Positions 9,321 to 16,304 of a DNA stretch of 64,000 nucleotides are shown here, piece by piece. The notes beneath the pieces are model-generated. The model ran no database searches, was not told where the DNA came from, and worked only from the letters and a program-made list of their open reading frames with translations. The position numbers and the translations under genes were made by a program. Numbering within the stretch: position 1 is the stretch's first letter; each line of letters starts with the position of its first letter. Where the stretch lies: the NCBI GenBank assembly GCA_025782575.1, contig JALGYY010000041.1, positions 1-64,000 of the forward strand, read 5' to 3'. The DNA is from a bacterium (GTDB taxonomy: Bacteria > Orphanbacterota > Orphanbacteria > Orphanbacterales > Orphanbacteraceae).

Positions 9321-9722
9321 ATGGATGAATCCTCGACTTCAGCCGTGCTGACCGGAACGAAGCTAACGCGGTGGGCTGCCCGGATACTCAGCACGTTGAT
9401 TCTGGTTTTCTGGGGTTTTTTTATCGTCGCGCACCTCTTCGGTGATGAGGGGGACGCATCCCGACCGCTCAGCGCCAGTGACTACGCCGGCCTCATAGCG
9501 ATGGGGGCGTGGCTGGTTGGTCTCGCGGTAGCCTGGAAGTGGGAGTTCCGTGGGGGGTTGACGACGCTCTTCGCATTCGGAATCGCCGCTGCCGCCAATT
9601 CGAATGTGCTCTCGTTTCCGTTTGTGATTGTCCCGATCACGGCTGGGCTCTTCTTAGCAAGCTGGTGGATGCGCAGAGAGACCAGAGACCGCATAGCCGA
9701 GGGCGGCACCAACGTCTTTTGA
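9321..9722 (+). CDS. Four-helix membrane protein, unknown function (cassette)
   Basis: 133 residues with helices at roughly 17-40, 50-70, 77-95 and 98-116, the last followed by a basic WWMRRETRDR segment. The pattern resembles small uncharacterised bacterial membrane proteins of about 130 residues, but I cannot name the family with certainty. AGGAAAAAAGCC lies upstream of ATG 9321. Sole gene between attC 12 and attC 13. Confidence 0.75.
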   Translation: MDESSTSAVLTGTKLTRWAARILSTLILVFWGFFIVAHLFGDEGDASRPLSASDYAGLIAMGAWLVGLAVAWKWEFRGGLTTLFAFGIAAAANSNVLSFPFVIVPITAGLFLASWWMRRETRDRIAEGGTNVF

Positions 9723-9772
9723 CAGTCATGGTGCCTCCCCGACGATCTGGTGGAAGCGATCATAGTGGCGCC

Positions 9773-9832
9773 GCAGAACTTGCCGCTGCAGCCGACCGGC
9801 TTCGCCGGCGGCTGTGCGGCAAGACGTTATGC
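9773..9832 (+). other. attC site 13 (short form)
   Basis: Left core GCAGAAC at 9773-9779 (two mismatches) and perfect right core GTTATGC at 9826-9832. Arms CTTGCCGCTGCAGCCG and CGGCTGTGCGGCAAG close over a CCGG-CTTC-CCGG tip. Confidence 0.85.
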
Positions 9833-9857
9833 CGGAGATCGTGCCGGCAGGTGATGA

Positions 9858-10607
9858 ATGCGAAATCACACTGAAAAGATGACGGTACTTGTGGTTGGAG
9901 CAACTGGCGCAACGGGCCAGCTGCTCGTTAACCAGTTGCTGACGCGTGGGCAGCACGTCCGAGCGGTTGCGCGATCACCCGAAAAGCTCCCGATAGACTT
10001 GAGGAATCACGAGCACCTGTCCGTGACCGCTGCAAGCGTTCTGGACCTGAGCGACACCGAGATGGCCCATCAGGTCAGCGGGTGTGACGCGGTCGCCTCA
10101 TGCCTGGGTCACAACCTCAGCCTCAAAGGCATGTTCGGCCAGCCGCGCCGCCTTGTGACGGATGCAACGCGAAGGCTCTGTGGCGCCATTAAGTCAAATG
10201 GTGGGAAACACCCAACCAAGTTCGTACTCATGAACACGACGGCGAACAGCAATCGCGATCTCAGTGAGCGCATTTCTCTGAGGGACAGGAGCGTCCTCGC
10301 GGTTCTCCGGGCGGTCTTGCCTCCAGTGGGTGACAATGAAGACGCGGCGGACTATCTGCGCAGCGACATCGGCCAGAACGATAGCTCCGTCGAATGGGCT
10401 GTCGTTCGTCCCGACAATCTGATTAACGAGCCTGAGGTCACTGAGTATCAGGTGCATCCATCGCCGGTCCGAGGCATCATATTCGACGCTGGACGAACGA
10501 GTCGAATCAACGTTGCCCACTTCATGGCTACATTGATCGTTGACGACGGGACATGGAGTGAGTGGAAGGGGCAGATGCCGGTGCCCTACAACAAGGGTCC
10601 GTCGTGA
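9858..10607 (+). CDS. NmrA-like NAD(P)-binding protein (cassette)
   Basis: 249 residues with the Rossmann motif GATGATG early in the chain and ARSPEKLP after beta-2, where the Arg would favour NADP. KFVLMNTTANS and EWAVVRPDNLIN match the central and substrate-side blocks of atypical SDRs (SDR_a5/NmrA-like). It is clearly diverged from the NmrA-like gene at 2120-3058, so they arrived as separate cassettes. ATG 9858 has AGGTGA 3 bases upstream; ATG 9879 is a possible later start. The substrate is unknown. Confidence 0.87.
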   Translation: MRNHTEKMTVLVVGATGATGQLLVNQLLTRGQHVRAVARSPEKLPIDLRNHEHLSVTAASVLDLSDTEMAHQVSGCDAVASCLGHNLSLKGMFGQPRRLVTDATRRLCGAIKSNGGKHPTKFVLMNTTANSNRDLSERISLRDRSVLAVLRAVLPPVGDNEDAADYLRSDIGQNDSSVEWAVVRPDNLINEPEVTEYQVHPSPVRGIIFDAGRTSRINVAHFMATLIVDDGTWSEWKGQMPVPYNKGPS

Positions 10608-10681
10608 CCGGCTTTGTTCGTGAGTCGAAGCGACTGCTCGGCAGGGAATCCTTGGATCAATCGACAGCGGGTGGTAGCTCG

Positions 10682-10781
10682 GCATAACAATCGCTTGCAG
10701 TGGTCAAGCTCGCCCGTCGCGCCGCTGGCAGAGCCAGCGCCGCCCCAGCGGCCCTTGCCACTGAAGCGAAGGGCGTCATAT
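10682..10781 (+). other. attC site 14, right core altered
   Basis: Left core GCATAAC at 10682-10688; arms CGCTTGCAGTGGTCAAGC and TTGCCACTGAAGCGAAGG; inner GCGCCGCTGGCAGAGCCAGCGC tip. The right core reads GTCATAT at 10775-10781 where GTTATAT or similar would be expected. Strong similarity to attC 9. Confidence 0.78.
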
Positions 10782-10795
10782 GAACGAGATCAAAC

Positions 10796-11104
10796 TTAGG
10801 CGATAATACGGGATAGCTGCTTCTTCGTTACACCCAACGCAAGAAGTGCTTTAAGGAGAAGATCGAAAGTTACAGTGGGATCGCCAGCTTCCATCTTCGC
10901 GACGCGTGATTGGCTTGAGCCGACGAGCTTCGCCAGCTCGAATTGCGTTGCCCCGTGCTTAAGACGCGCCTCTCTGAGGCTCGCGCTGAGTGCCAGCTTG
11001 AGTTCAATGAATCGGGACTCCTCTGGCGTCAGTTCTAGGAAGTCGCTTGCACTTCCAATGCTCCAACCCTTGGCCTTGAGCTTTTTTTTCTTCTTACTTT
11101 CCAT
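10796..11104 (-). CDS. higA: HigA-type XRE-family antitoxin (cassette, reversed)
   Basis: 102 residues. After a lysine-rich N terminus, residues about 40-90 form an XRE helix-turn-helix: LREARLKHGATQFELAKLVGSSQSRVAKMEAG. Gene order toxin-antitoxin, 1 bp after the toxin stop, is that of higBA. It reads against the array direction, which is common for TA cassettes with their own promoter. It probably binds the palindrome in the upstream promoter. Intact, while its toxin partner is broken, so it may now act only as a repressor or solitary antitoxin. Confidence 0.88.
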   Translation of the reverse strand: MESKKKKKLKAKGWSIGSASDFLELTPEESRFIELKLALSASLREARLKHGATQFELAKLVGSSQSRVAKMEAGDPTVTFDLLLKALLALGVTKKQLSRIIA

Positions 11105-11105
11105 T

Positions 11106-11453
11106 CTAGTCTACGACTTTCGAATCGGCATCGTATTGCTTCGCGCGTCGCTTGCAAGTTTCGATAACCAACTTCGGGGTCTTTCCCGTCTTTTTCTTGA
11201 AGGTATCCAAAATCAGAATCGCGTCCGGATCGATTCGGTAGATAATCCTCCACGTGGATGCTTCGTCGTTGACTCTCAGCTAGTGGAATGCTGGGCCAAT
11301 CGAAGGCATCGGCCTCGAATGTGGCATTCCCAACGATACTCCAGCTTGCAGGCACCGAAGCAGATAGCCGGTTTCGATTCGAGCTGCACTGCTCAATGGC
11401 GGCGATTTAACTTCCCCCTTGAGCCAAACCAGCGGCTTATCCGTTGGTGTCAT
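11106..11453 (-). pseudogene. higB: HigB-type toxin inactivated by an amber codon
   Basis: From ATG 11453 the frame matches Gp49-like HigB ribonucleases: KPLVWLKGEVKSPPLS, LLRCLQAGVSLGMPHSRPMP, then FH, a stop TAG (complement of 11280-11282), and in the same frame LRVNDEASTWRIIYRID, LDTFKKKTGKTPKLVIE and CKRRAKQYD to a normal stop at 11106. Relatives have Glu at the stop position (C-H-E-L-R), so GAG to TAG is the simplest explanation. The truncated product lacks the catalytic half of the fold. Confidence 0.82.
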
Positions 11454-11459
11454 AAGATG

Positions 11460-11488
11460 ATTATATGTCATATCTGACATTGTGTCAA
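11460..11488 (-). promoter_or_regulatory. Consensus promoter with palindromic operator for higBA
   Basis: On the minus strand, TTGACA (11483-11488), a 17-bp spacer and TATAAT (11460-11465) are both perfect consensus boxes. The spacer contains the perfect palindrome TGTCAGATATGACA at 11466-11479, a likely HigA operator that would block polymerase. The predicted transcript start falls on the toxin ATG at 11453, so the mRNA appears leaderless. Confidence 0.8.
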
Positions 11489-11552
11489 GAGGGAAGAGGC
11501 AATTTCTCCTTTTTCAAGGGATTGGAGAGTTGGGTCGAATAGGCTATGAATC

Positions 11553-11665
11553 ATATAACATCAGCATGAATCAGCCGAAAGCTCTCTCGCGGCCCTGGCT
11601 TGCGCCAGGGCCGCGCCAACCGGCTCCGCCAGCCGCTTTCGCTGGTTATGCTGGAGGTGTTAGCT
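11553..11665 (+). other. attC site 15
   Basis: Left core ATATAAC at 11553-11559 and right core GTTAGCT at 11659-11665. AACATCAGCATGAATCAGC pairs with GCTGGTTATGCTGGAGGTGTT, and the tip is CGCGGCCCTGGCTTGCGCCAGGGCCGCG-like (arms 11589-11618). A second GTTATGC inside the right arm at 11645-11651 is part of the stem. Confidence 0.87.
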
Positions 11666-11679
11666 CGGCAAATTAGGGC

Positions 11680-11717
11680 TTGACTCGTCTGCACAGATGA
11701 TGCATATTCATGCATAT
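11680..11717 (+). promoter_or_regulatory. Probable promoter/operator of the vapBC cassette
   Basis: TTGACT at 11680-11685, 17 bp, and a weak -10 CATATT at 11703-11708. The start would fall at 11715-11716, on the ATG at 11716. The octamer ATGCATAT occurs twice, at 11700-11707 and 11710-11717, 10 bp apart on one DNA face, a plausible VapB binding site overlapping the start. Confidence 0.5.
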
Positions 11718-11913
11718 GAGAACTACACTAAACATCGAAGAAGACCTTCTCAAGCAAGCCGCTCGACTGACCGGACTGAAGGAAAAGACAGCTCTCGTTC
11801 GCCGAGGACTTGAAGCATTGATTGCTCTTGAGAGTGCACGTCGCCTGGCGGCTCTCGGTGGTAGCGAGAAGAAGCTCAAGCCTGCTTCTCGGCGCCGCAC
11901 GAAGGCAACATGA
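11716..11913 (+). CDS. vapB: VapB-type antitoxin (cassette)
   Basis: 65 residues. MRTTLNIEEDLLKQAARLTGLKEKTALVRRGLEALI is the ribbon-helix-helix of the VapB (DUF2191-like) group; the tail is basic rather than acidic. ATG 11716 gives the canonical start; ATG 11710 would add Met-His. The TGA overlaps the ATG of vapC (ATGA), so the pair is coupled. Confidence 0.88.
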   Translation: MRTTLNIEEDLLKQAARLTGLKEKTALVRRGLEALIALESARRLAALGGSEKKLKPASRRRTKAT

Positions 11914-12266
11914 TCTTGGTAGATACTTCTGTTTGGATCGACCACTTACGTAAGGGCGATCAAGGGCTTGCAAGGCTTCTGAACGAAGGTGTAGTCCTAT
12001 GCCATCCGTTCGTGATTGGCGAATTGGCTTGCGGCAACCTGAAGAATCGTACGGAGATTCTCTCTCTGTTGGCCGCGCTTCCCATCTCCTCAGTCGCCAG
12101 CCACCAAGAAGCAACGCACTTGGTCACTGATCGAAAGCTAGCGGGAAAGGGTATCGGCTGGATCGATGTCCACTTGCTGGCTTCAGCTCTCTTATCAAAT
12201 TGTACGCTGTGGACGAAGGACAATGCCCTTGGAGCAATTGCTCGGACTATCAAGGTATCAGCCTGA
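11910..12266 (+). CDS. vapC: VapC-type PIN-domain ribonuclease toxin (cassette)
   Basis: 118 residues. The four acidic residues of the PIN active site are visible: Asp5 (LVDTSVWIDHL), Glu38 (GELACG), Asp86 (IGWIDVHLLASA) and Asp104 (LWTKDNAL). They would bind Mg2+ for cleavage of tRNA or rRNA, as known for VapC toxins. Frame intact and of normal length. The 3' end is followed by an IS200-type right end instead of a clean attC. Confidence 0.92.
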   Translation: MILVDTSVWIDHLRKGDQGLARLLNEGVVLCHPFVIGELACGNLKNRTEILSLLAALPISSVASHQEATHLVTDRKLAGKGIGWIDVHLLASALLSNCTLWTKDNALGAIARTIKVSA

Positions 12267-12285
12267 GCAAGGATAATCTGAACCA

Positions 12286-12766
12286 CCCTCGCCTGAAGGC
12301 GAGGGGATCCACGGCCGACTGAAGTCGGCTAAAGACCTCACCGCCAGGCAGGCTAATCGCTGATCTTAAAGTCCGGGTCGTCCTGGGGTTCGACATCCTG
12401 CATCTCAATGTACTTGGCAATCACTTCATCGGTCACATTCCCGCTCGTCGCAACGAAGTAACCCCTCGCCCAGAAATATCGACCCCAGAACTTCTTCTGC
12501 AGCGTTCGAAAGTCCCGCAAAAGATGATGCGAGGTCTTCCCCTTGATCGCCTGCATGACTCGGCTCGGAGCCAAGATCGGAGGCACACCCAGCAGGAGAT
12601 GAACGTGATCCGGCCGAATATGCCCTTTCAGAATCTCAATGTCATGCGATCGGCAGATCTCCCGGATTAAATCTCTCAGTCGTACGGCTACTTCCCCGAG
12701 AAGATCCGATTTGCGGTATTTTGGTATGAAGACAAAGTGATAGTGCAGTAGATACACCGTGTGAGA
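12286..12766 (-). mobile_element. IS200-like insertion sequence, left end lost at an attC
   Basis: Carries a Y1 transposase gene on the minus strand and, beyond its 3' end, two subterminal hairpins typical of IS200/IS605 ends: CCCTCGCC/GGCGAGGG at 12286-12305 and GCCGAC/GTCGGC at 12314-12329. At the other end the element passes directly into the right half of an attC site near 12766, so its left end is missing. Confidence 0.75.
12353..12757 (-). CDS. tnpA: IS200-family Y1 transposase TnpA, N terminus clipped
   Basis: 134 residues from the GTG at 12757. The HUH metal motif is His51-Val52-His53 in RPDHVHLLLG and the nucleophile is Tyr116 in IAKYIEMQ. Single-strand 'peel and paste' transposition is the known mechanism. 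In the same frame three more residues upstream (S-H-T-V-Y) match the usual N terminus, but then a TGA and attC-like DNA follow, so the normal start codon and 10-15 residues are gone. Whether a GTG start gives active protein is unclear. Confidence 0.85.
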   Translation of the reverse strand: MYLLHYHFVFIPKYRKSDLLGEVAVRLRDLIREICRSHDIEILKGHIRPDHVHLLLGVPPILAPSRVMQAIKGKTSHHLLRDFRTLQKKFWGRYFWARGYFVATSGNVTDEVIAKYIEMQDVEPQDDPDFKISD

Positions 12767-12801
12767 GTCAGCGCCCGCAGCTCATCGCGAAGTCGTTATG
12801 C
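12760..12801 (+). other. attC site 16, right half only
   Basis: Right core GTTATGC at 12795-12801 preceded by TCAGCGCCCGCAGCTCATCGCG, a typical right arm. The left arm and left core are absent; the IS200 element occupies that side. Confidence 0.65.
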
Positions 12802-12918
12802 CTCCAACCTTAATAGAGATTATACTGAATGAAAGTTGTTTTCACACGGCAGGCGCCGTGCATGGTTCAGCCTTGTAGCCAACGTCAGATCCCAAAACTT
12901 GATCAGGAGAAATACAGA

Positions 12919-13833
12919 ATGAAAATGCTAAGAACAAAAGGTTTACTTGCAGTACTAGTAACTATTCTTGCTCCACCGATGATGAATGCCGCTGCAGCAG
13001 AAGAACATGTTTGGAAAGTTGCTGATGGTGTCTACAGATATGGAAATCCCAACTATGGTTACTTTTCGATGTTTGTGGTAACTGACGAAGGTGTGATTGC
13101 GATTGATCCAATGAATACTGAGCACTCTAAAGGCATGTTGAAAGCAATTGAAAACGTTACAAATAGACCTGTTCGCTATCTTCTGCACAGCCATAACCAC
13201 TGGGATCACTCCAAGGGAGGACAGGTATTTCGCGATCAAGGCGCCAAAATCATAGCGCATGAGGAAGCTGTTGAGTGGATGAAAGACAATCCACACCCTG
13301 AGCTAGTGCTTCCTGATGAAGCCTGGACTGGAGTGCGAAAAGATATTGTCCTAGGCGGCAAGGTAATTGAACTCCATTCTTTGGGAATGAATCATGGGTT
13401 GGGCATGACCGCGTTCCTACTGCCCAAGGAACACATTGCCTACATCGCTGACATTGTAACGCCAAATCGCATGCTCTTTTCTATTGCGGATTTCAACATC
13501 AAAGAGTGGATCCGAACACTTGCTGAACTTGAAAGAATGAACTTCCAAGAGGCTGTTTATTCTCACACACACGCAAAAGAGCCCATCGGTACAAAAAGGG
13601 ATGTAACTCAGACTCGTGAGCTTATAGAAGATTTGCAGGCGGCGATTATTGCTGAATTCAAAAAGGGAACCTCATTTTACGAAATGTCGAGTACTTTAAA
13701 GCTCCCCAAGTATGAGCACTGGGATTTTTATGATGAATGGTTACCCATTAATGTTTGGAAAATGATGTTTCATATGGAGATGGGCCCCTTCCCTTGGCGG
13801 CCCAACTATATGCATGATGGGATAAAGCAGTAG
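12919..13833 (+). CDS. Secreted metallo-beta-lactamase-fold hydrolase (cassette)
   Basis: 304 residues from ATG 12919, chosen for AGGAGAAATACAG upstream. Residues 1-27 form a signal peptide (LLAVLVTILAPP ... AAAA). The zinc motif H92-x-H94-x-D96-H97 lies in LLHSHNHWDHSKGG; later metal ligands fit HSLGMNHGLGM and YSHTHAKEP. The layout resembles the quinoprotein-relay-system and SoxH-like branch of MBL proteins rather than true beta-lactamases. Codon use is richer in A/T than in the neighbouring host genes. The substrate is unknown. Confidence 0.85.
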   Translation: MKMLRTKGLLAVLVTILAPPMMNAAAAEEHVWKVADGVYRYGNPNYGYFSMFVVTDEGVIAIDPMNTEHSKGMLKAIENVTNRPVRYLLHSHNHWDHSKGGQVFRDQGAKIIAHEEAVEWMKDNPHPELVLPDEAWTGVRKDIVLGGKVIELHSLGMNHGLGMTAFLLPKEHIAYIADIVTPNRMLFSIADFNIKEWIRTLAELERMNFQEAVYSHTHAKEPIGTKRDVTQTRELIEDLQAAIIAEFKKGTSFYEMSSTLKLPKYEHWDFYDEWLPINVWKMMFHMEMGPFPWRPNYMHDGIKQ

Positions 13834-13849
13834 AGTTCGTAGGCTTCCC

Positions 13850-13967
13850 CTTTCACGAGACACCCCAGAAGTAGAGCAATCTGGCACACTTGAGATGCAA
13901 GGAGGCTCAGATGAGACGATCCAAGTTCACGGAATCGCAGATCGTTGCGATCCTGAAAGAGGCCGAT
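13850..13967 (+). mobile_element. IS3-family left-end remnant with start of orfA
   Basis: TGAGATGCAAGGAGGCTCAG leads into ATG 13911, and the first 19 codons read RRSKFTESQIVAILKEAD, the highly conserved start of IS3-family OrfA. The match ends at about 13967, where attC sequence begins; the frame closes at TGA 13995-13997. It is only the tip of an element whose full length would exceed 1.2 kb. Confidence 0.8.
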
Positions 13968-14015
13968 GCAGCGGACGGCGCGTCTCACCGACGCTGATCT
14001 GCCGAACCGTTGTGT
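13962..14015 (+). other. attC site 17, left core replaced by the IS3 remnant
   Basis: GATGCAGCGGACGGCG and CGACGCTGATCTGCC form the arms of a short attC; the right core is GTTGTGT at 14009-14015. No RYYYAAC lies on the left because IS3 sequence joins directly. It is the last attC-like site recognised in the window. Confidence 0.65.
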
Positions 14016-14038
14016 ATAATACGCAGCAGAGGAATTAA

Positions 14039-14385
14039 TTGGCATCTGACTTCGACTTTGTCGAATTCGTAGCGGATCAAATGGGAAACGCCGGTGCAAT
14101 TGCTTACAGAAAAATATTTGGAGAATATGCGCTGTATAGTAATGGTAAGATAGTTGCGCTTGTATGTGATAACCAGTTATTCGTAATGTCGACAGAAGCA
14201 GGAAGATCGTTTATTGGCAATGTTGTCGAGGCACCGCCCTATCCAGGTGCCAAACCGTCTTTTCTTATTGCGGAGCAACTTGAAGACAAGGATCGGATCA
14301 GCAGCCTGATTAATATGACGGAAAAGGACTGCCTGAGCCCAAACCAAAGAAGAAGTCAAAACGGAAGAGTGGCAGTAACACGTGA
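14039..14385 (+). pseudogene. TfoX N-terminal-domain protein with a late frameshift
   Basis: From TTG 14039, the reading frame FVEFVADQMGNAGAIAYRKIFGEYALYSNGK-like matches the TfoX/Sxy N-terminal domain, with KIVALVCDNQLFV, EAPPYPGAKPSFLI and DRISSLI following. Near 14328 the sense frame shifts: the conserved tail LPEPKPKKKSKRK is read in another frame and ends at TGA 14383-14385. A one-base loss explains this. The unshifted frame runs on to 14500 as nonsense. Because the shift is at the very end, a functional domain may still be made. A near-perfect TATAAT lies at 14015-14020. The 183 bp after 14385 hold no gene or clear attC. Confidence 0.7.
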
Positions 14386-14568
14386 CAGTTCTTTCAAGTT
14401 CGTTCCGGCCCTGCGGGCCTCCATCGGACTTTGCTCCGCAACGCCTCACAACTTAGGCGTCAGGCGGCAACTGTCGCTTAGACGGCACGAACTCAATTGA
14501 CTGGCAAGTAGAACGAAGTCTCGCATTTACAAAGCGACAACCACACTTTCAACGGAGCCGATTAGATC

Positions 14569-14994
14569 ATGATTCCTATCGCAAAGAATGTGCTGGCAGT
14601 GATTTCCGGTGTTGTGATCGGCAGCATGGTCAATATGGGACTTATAAATATTGGCCCTCAAATTGTTTCTCTTCCCGATGGCGCTGACTTATCTACAATG
14701 GATGGTCTCCGGGACAGTATGAAGTTGTTTACGCCCATGAACTTCCTTTTTCCATTCCTGGGTCACGCGCTCGGAACGCTTAGTGGTGCGTTCGTCGCTG
14801 CTAAGGTCGCATCCAGCCATCAGGTGAAGTTTGCAATCGGCATCGGCGTGTTTTTTCTGATCGGTGGGGCAACGATGGTCAGTATGCTCGGTGGTCCCAT
14901 GTGGTTCAACGTGTCCGACCTTCTTCTGGCGTATATTCCAATGGGATACCTTGGAGGGATTCTTGCCTGCGGAAAGCGTCCGCAAACTGCATAG
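14569..14994 (+). CDS. Conserved small membrane protein, unknown function
   Basis: 141 residues with four transmembrane helices at roughly 5-27, 55-78, 85-105 and 112-132. The N-terminal AVISGVVIGSMVNMGLI and the segment TPMNFLFPFLGHALGTLSGAFVAAK recur in small proteins scattered across Bacteroidota and Proteobacteria that have no assigned function. Position right after the last attC suggests it arrived as a cassette whose own attC has eroded, but this is a guess. Confidence 0.75.
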   Translation: MIPIAKNVLAVISGVVIGSMVNMGLINIGPQIVSLPDGADLSTMDGLRDSMKLFTPMNFLFPFLGHALGTLSGAFVAAKVASSHQVKFAIGIGVFFLIGGATMVSMLGGPMWFNVSDLLLAYIPMGYLGGILACGKRPQTA

Positions 14995-15107
14995 CAGATC
15001 GTTGCACCGGAGTTGGCTCGCTGCCTGGCTTGTCAACGTTCACTCCGTTGGACCACCAACCCGGTGAACTTGGCAGACATCCCGGCTACGATACTATGAG
15101 GAAATCA

Positions 15108-15641
15108 ATGCAAACATGGATCGCACTCTTTCGCGGCATCAATGTTGGCGGACACAACATCCTGCCTATGGCGGAACTCAAGAGAGAGCTCGAATCACTG
15201 AAACTCAACAACATTCGCACCTACATCCAGAGTGGAAACGTCGTATTCGATTCAACAACCAAAGCAGTTCCATCACTCAGTGAGAAAATCACTCGGCGAA
15301 TCAAGGACCGAAAAGGATTCCGACCGCAACTCCTCATTCTCAGCGTCAGTCAACTGCGGCGTGCGATCGATTCGAATCCCTTCCCCCAGGCTGTATCTGA
15401 TCCGAAGACGCTCCATTTCATTTTTCTAGCCGAACGGGCCTCGAATCCCGACTTGAAGGCCCTTGACGACATGAAATCATCGACCGAAAGTTACAAACTG
15501 ACGGATCGTGTCTTCTATCTTCATGCGCCAGATGGAATTGGCCGTTCCAAGCTCGCGGCGAATGTAGAAAAGTGTCTCGGCATCGTGACGACTGGTCGAA
15601 ACTACAGAACTATCGATAAGCTTCTGGCTATGGCAACGTAG
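15108..15641 (+). CDS. DUF1697 family protein
   Basis: 177 residues. TWIALFRGINVGGHNILPM, IRTYIQSGNVVFDS and a late GRNYRTIDKLLAMA are the three conserved blocks of DUF1697, a ferredoxin-like-fold family of unknown biochemical role found widely in soil bacteria. GAGGA at 15098-15102 supports ATG 15108; ATG 15096 is an alternative four codons earlier. Intact and of normal length. Confidence 0.93.
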   Translation: MQTWIALFRGINVGGHNILPMAELKRELESLKLNNIRTYIQSGNVVFDSTTKAVPSLSEKITRRIKDRKGFRPQLLILSVSQLRRAIDSNPFPQAVSDPKTLHFIFLAERASNPDLKALDDMKSSTESYKLTDRVFYLHAPDGIGRSKLAANVEKCLGIVTTGRNYRTIDKLLAMAT

Positions 15642-15692
15642 ACGTAAGTGCAAGAGTTGCAGGATAGTCATCAGGTGCCGAAAGAGGTCCGA

Positions 15693-16235
15693 ATGCAAAT
15701 CGTTGAGCCCATCCACACTTCTACGTTGATCCTCCGGGAGTTCACAAATGAGGATGTACCCAAGGTGTACGGGATGAGTCTGGAGTCGGGCATCCGGGAC
15801 TGGATTCCGGATCAGGTATATCGGAACGAAGACCACGCGATGGAAATCCTCGAGTATCTTATGGCCCAATACAGGAGTCTGCACTCGCCGGCAAGCGAAC
15901 CGTGCGTTCTCGCCGTGTGCCTCAGGGACTCGGGCAGACTCATCGGCCATGTGGGATTGAGCCCCCTGCGGGGGTGTGCCGAGATCGGCTACGCCATAGA
16001 AGAGAGTGAGCAGCGACGCGGGTACGCAACTCAGGCTGTTTCGGCGATTACGCGCTGGGGGCACCAGACTTTCATGTTGCCCACAATCTTCGGCATTGTG
16101 GCCGGAGCCAATACCGGTTCGTGTCGCGTTTTGGAGAAGTCCGGCTTCGCACTGATAAAAGAGCAGTCAGGTTCCCTGCACGGTTGGCAGGGAGTTATTC
16201 GGACGTACGAATCATCCGCCAGCAATGAAGAATAA
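15693..16235 (+). CDS. RimJ/RimL-type GNAT acetyltransferase
   Basis: 180 residues. LILREFTNEDVPKVYGM is the N-terminal strand-helix of the Acetyltransf_3 group, EIGYAIEESEQRRGYATQAV carries the Q/R-x-x-G-x-A acetyl-CoA loop, and NTGSCRVLEKSGF is the usual N-x-x-S-x-x-V-L-E-K-x-G-F block. Relatives acetylate protein N termini or small amines; the acceptor here is unknown. ATG 15693 follows AAAGAGGTCCGA. Confidence 0.92.
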   Translation: MQIVEPIHTSTLILREFTNEDVPKVYGMSLESGIRDWIPDQVYRNEDHAMEILEYLMAQYRSLHSPASEPCVLAVCLRDSGRLIGHVGLSPLRGCAEIGYAIEESEQRRGYATQAVSAITRWGHQTFMLPTIFGIVAGANTGSCRVLEKSGFALIKEQSGSLHGWQGVIRTYESSASNEE

Positions 16236-16304
16236 TGCCAGTCTTCAGTCGGGTACAAGCAAGAGGCTTTATTGCTCATATAAAAACCTGGAGATAAATA
16301 CAAA

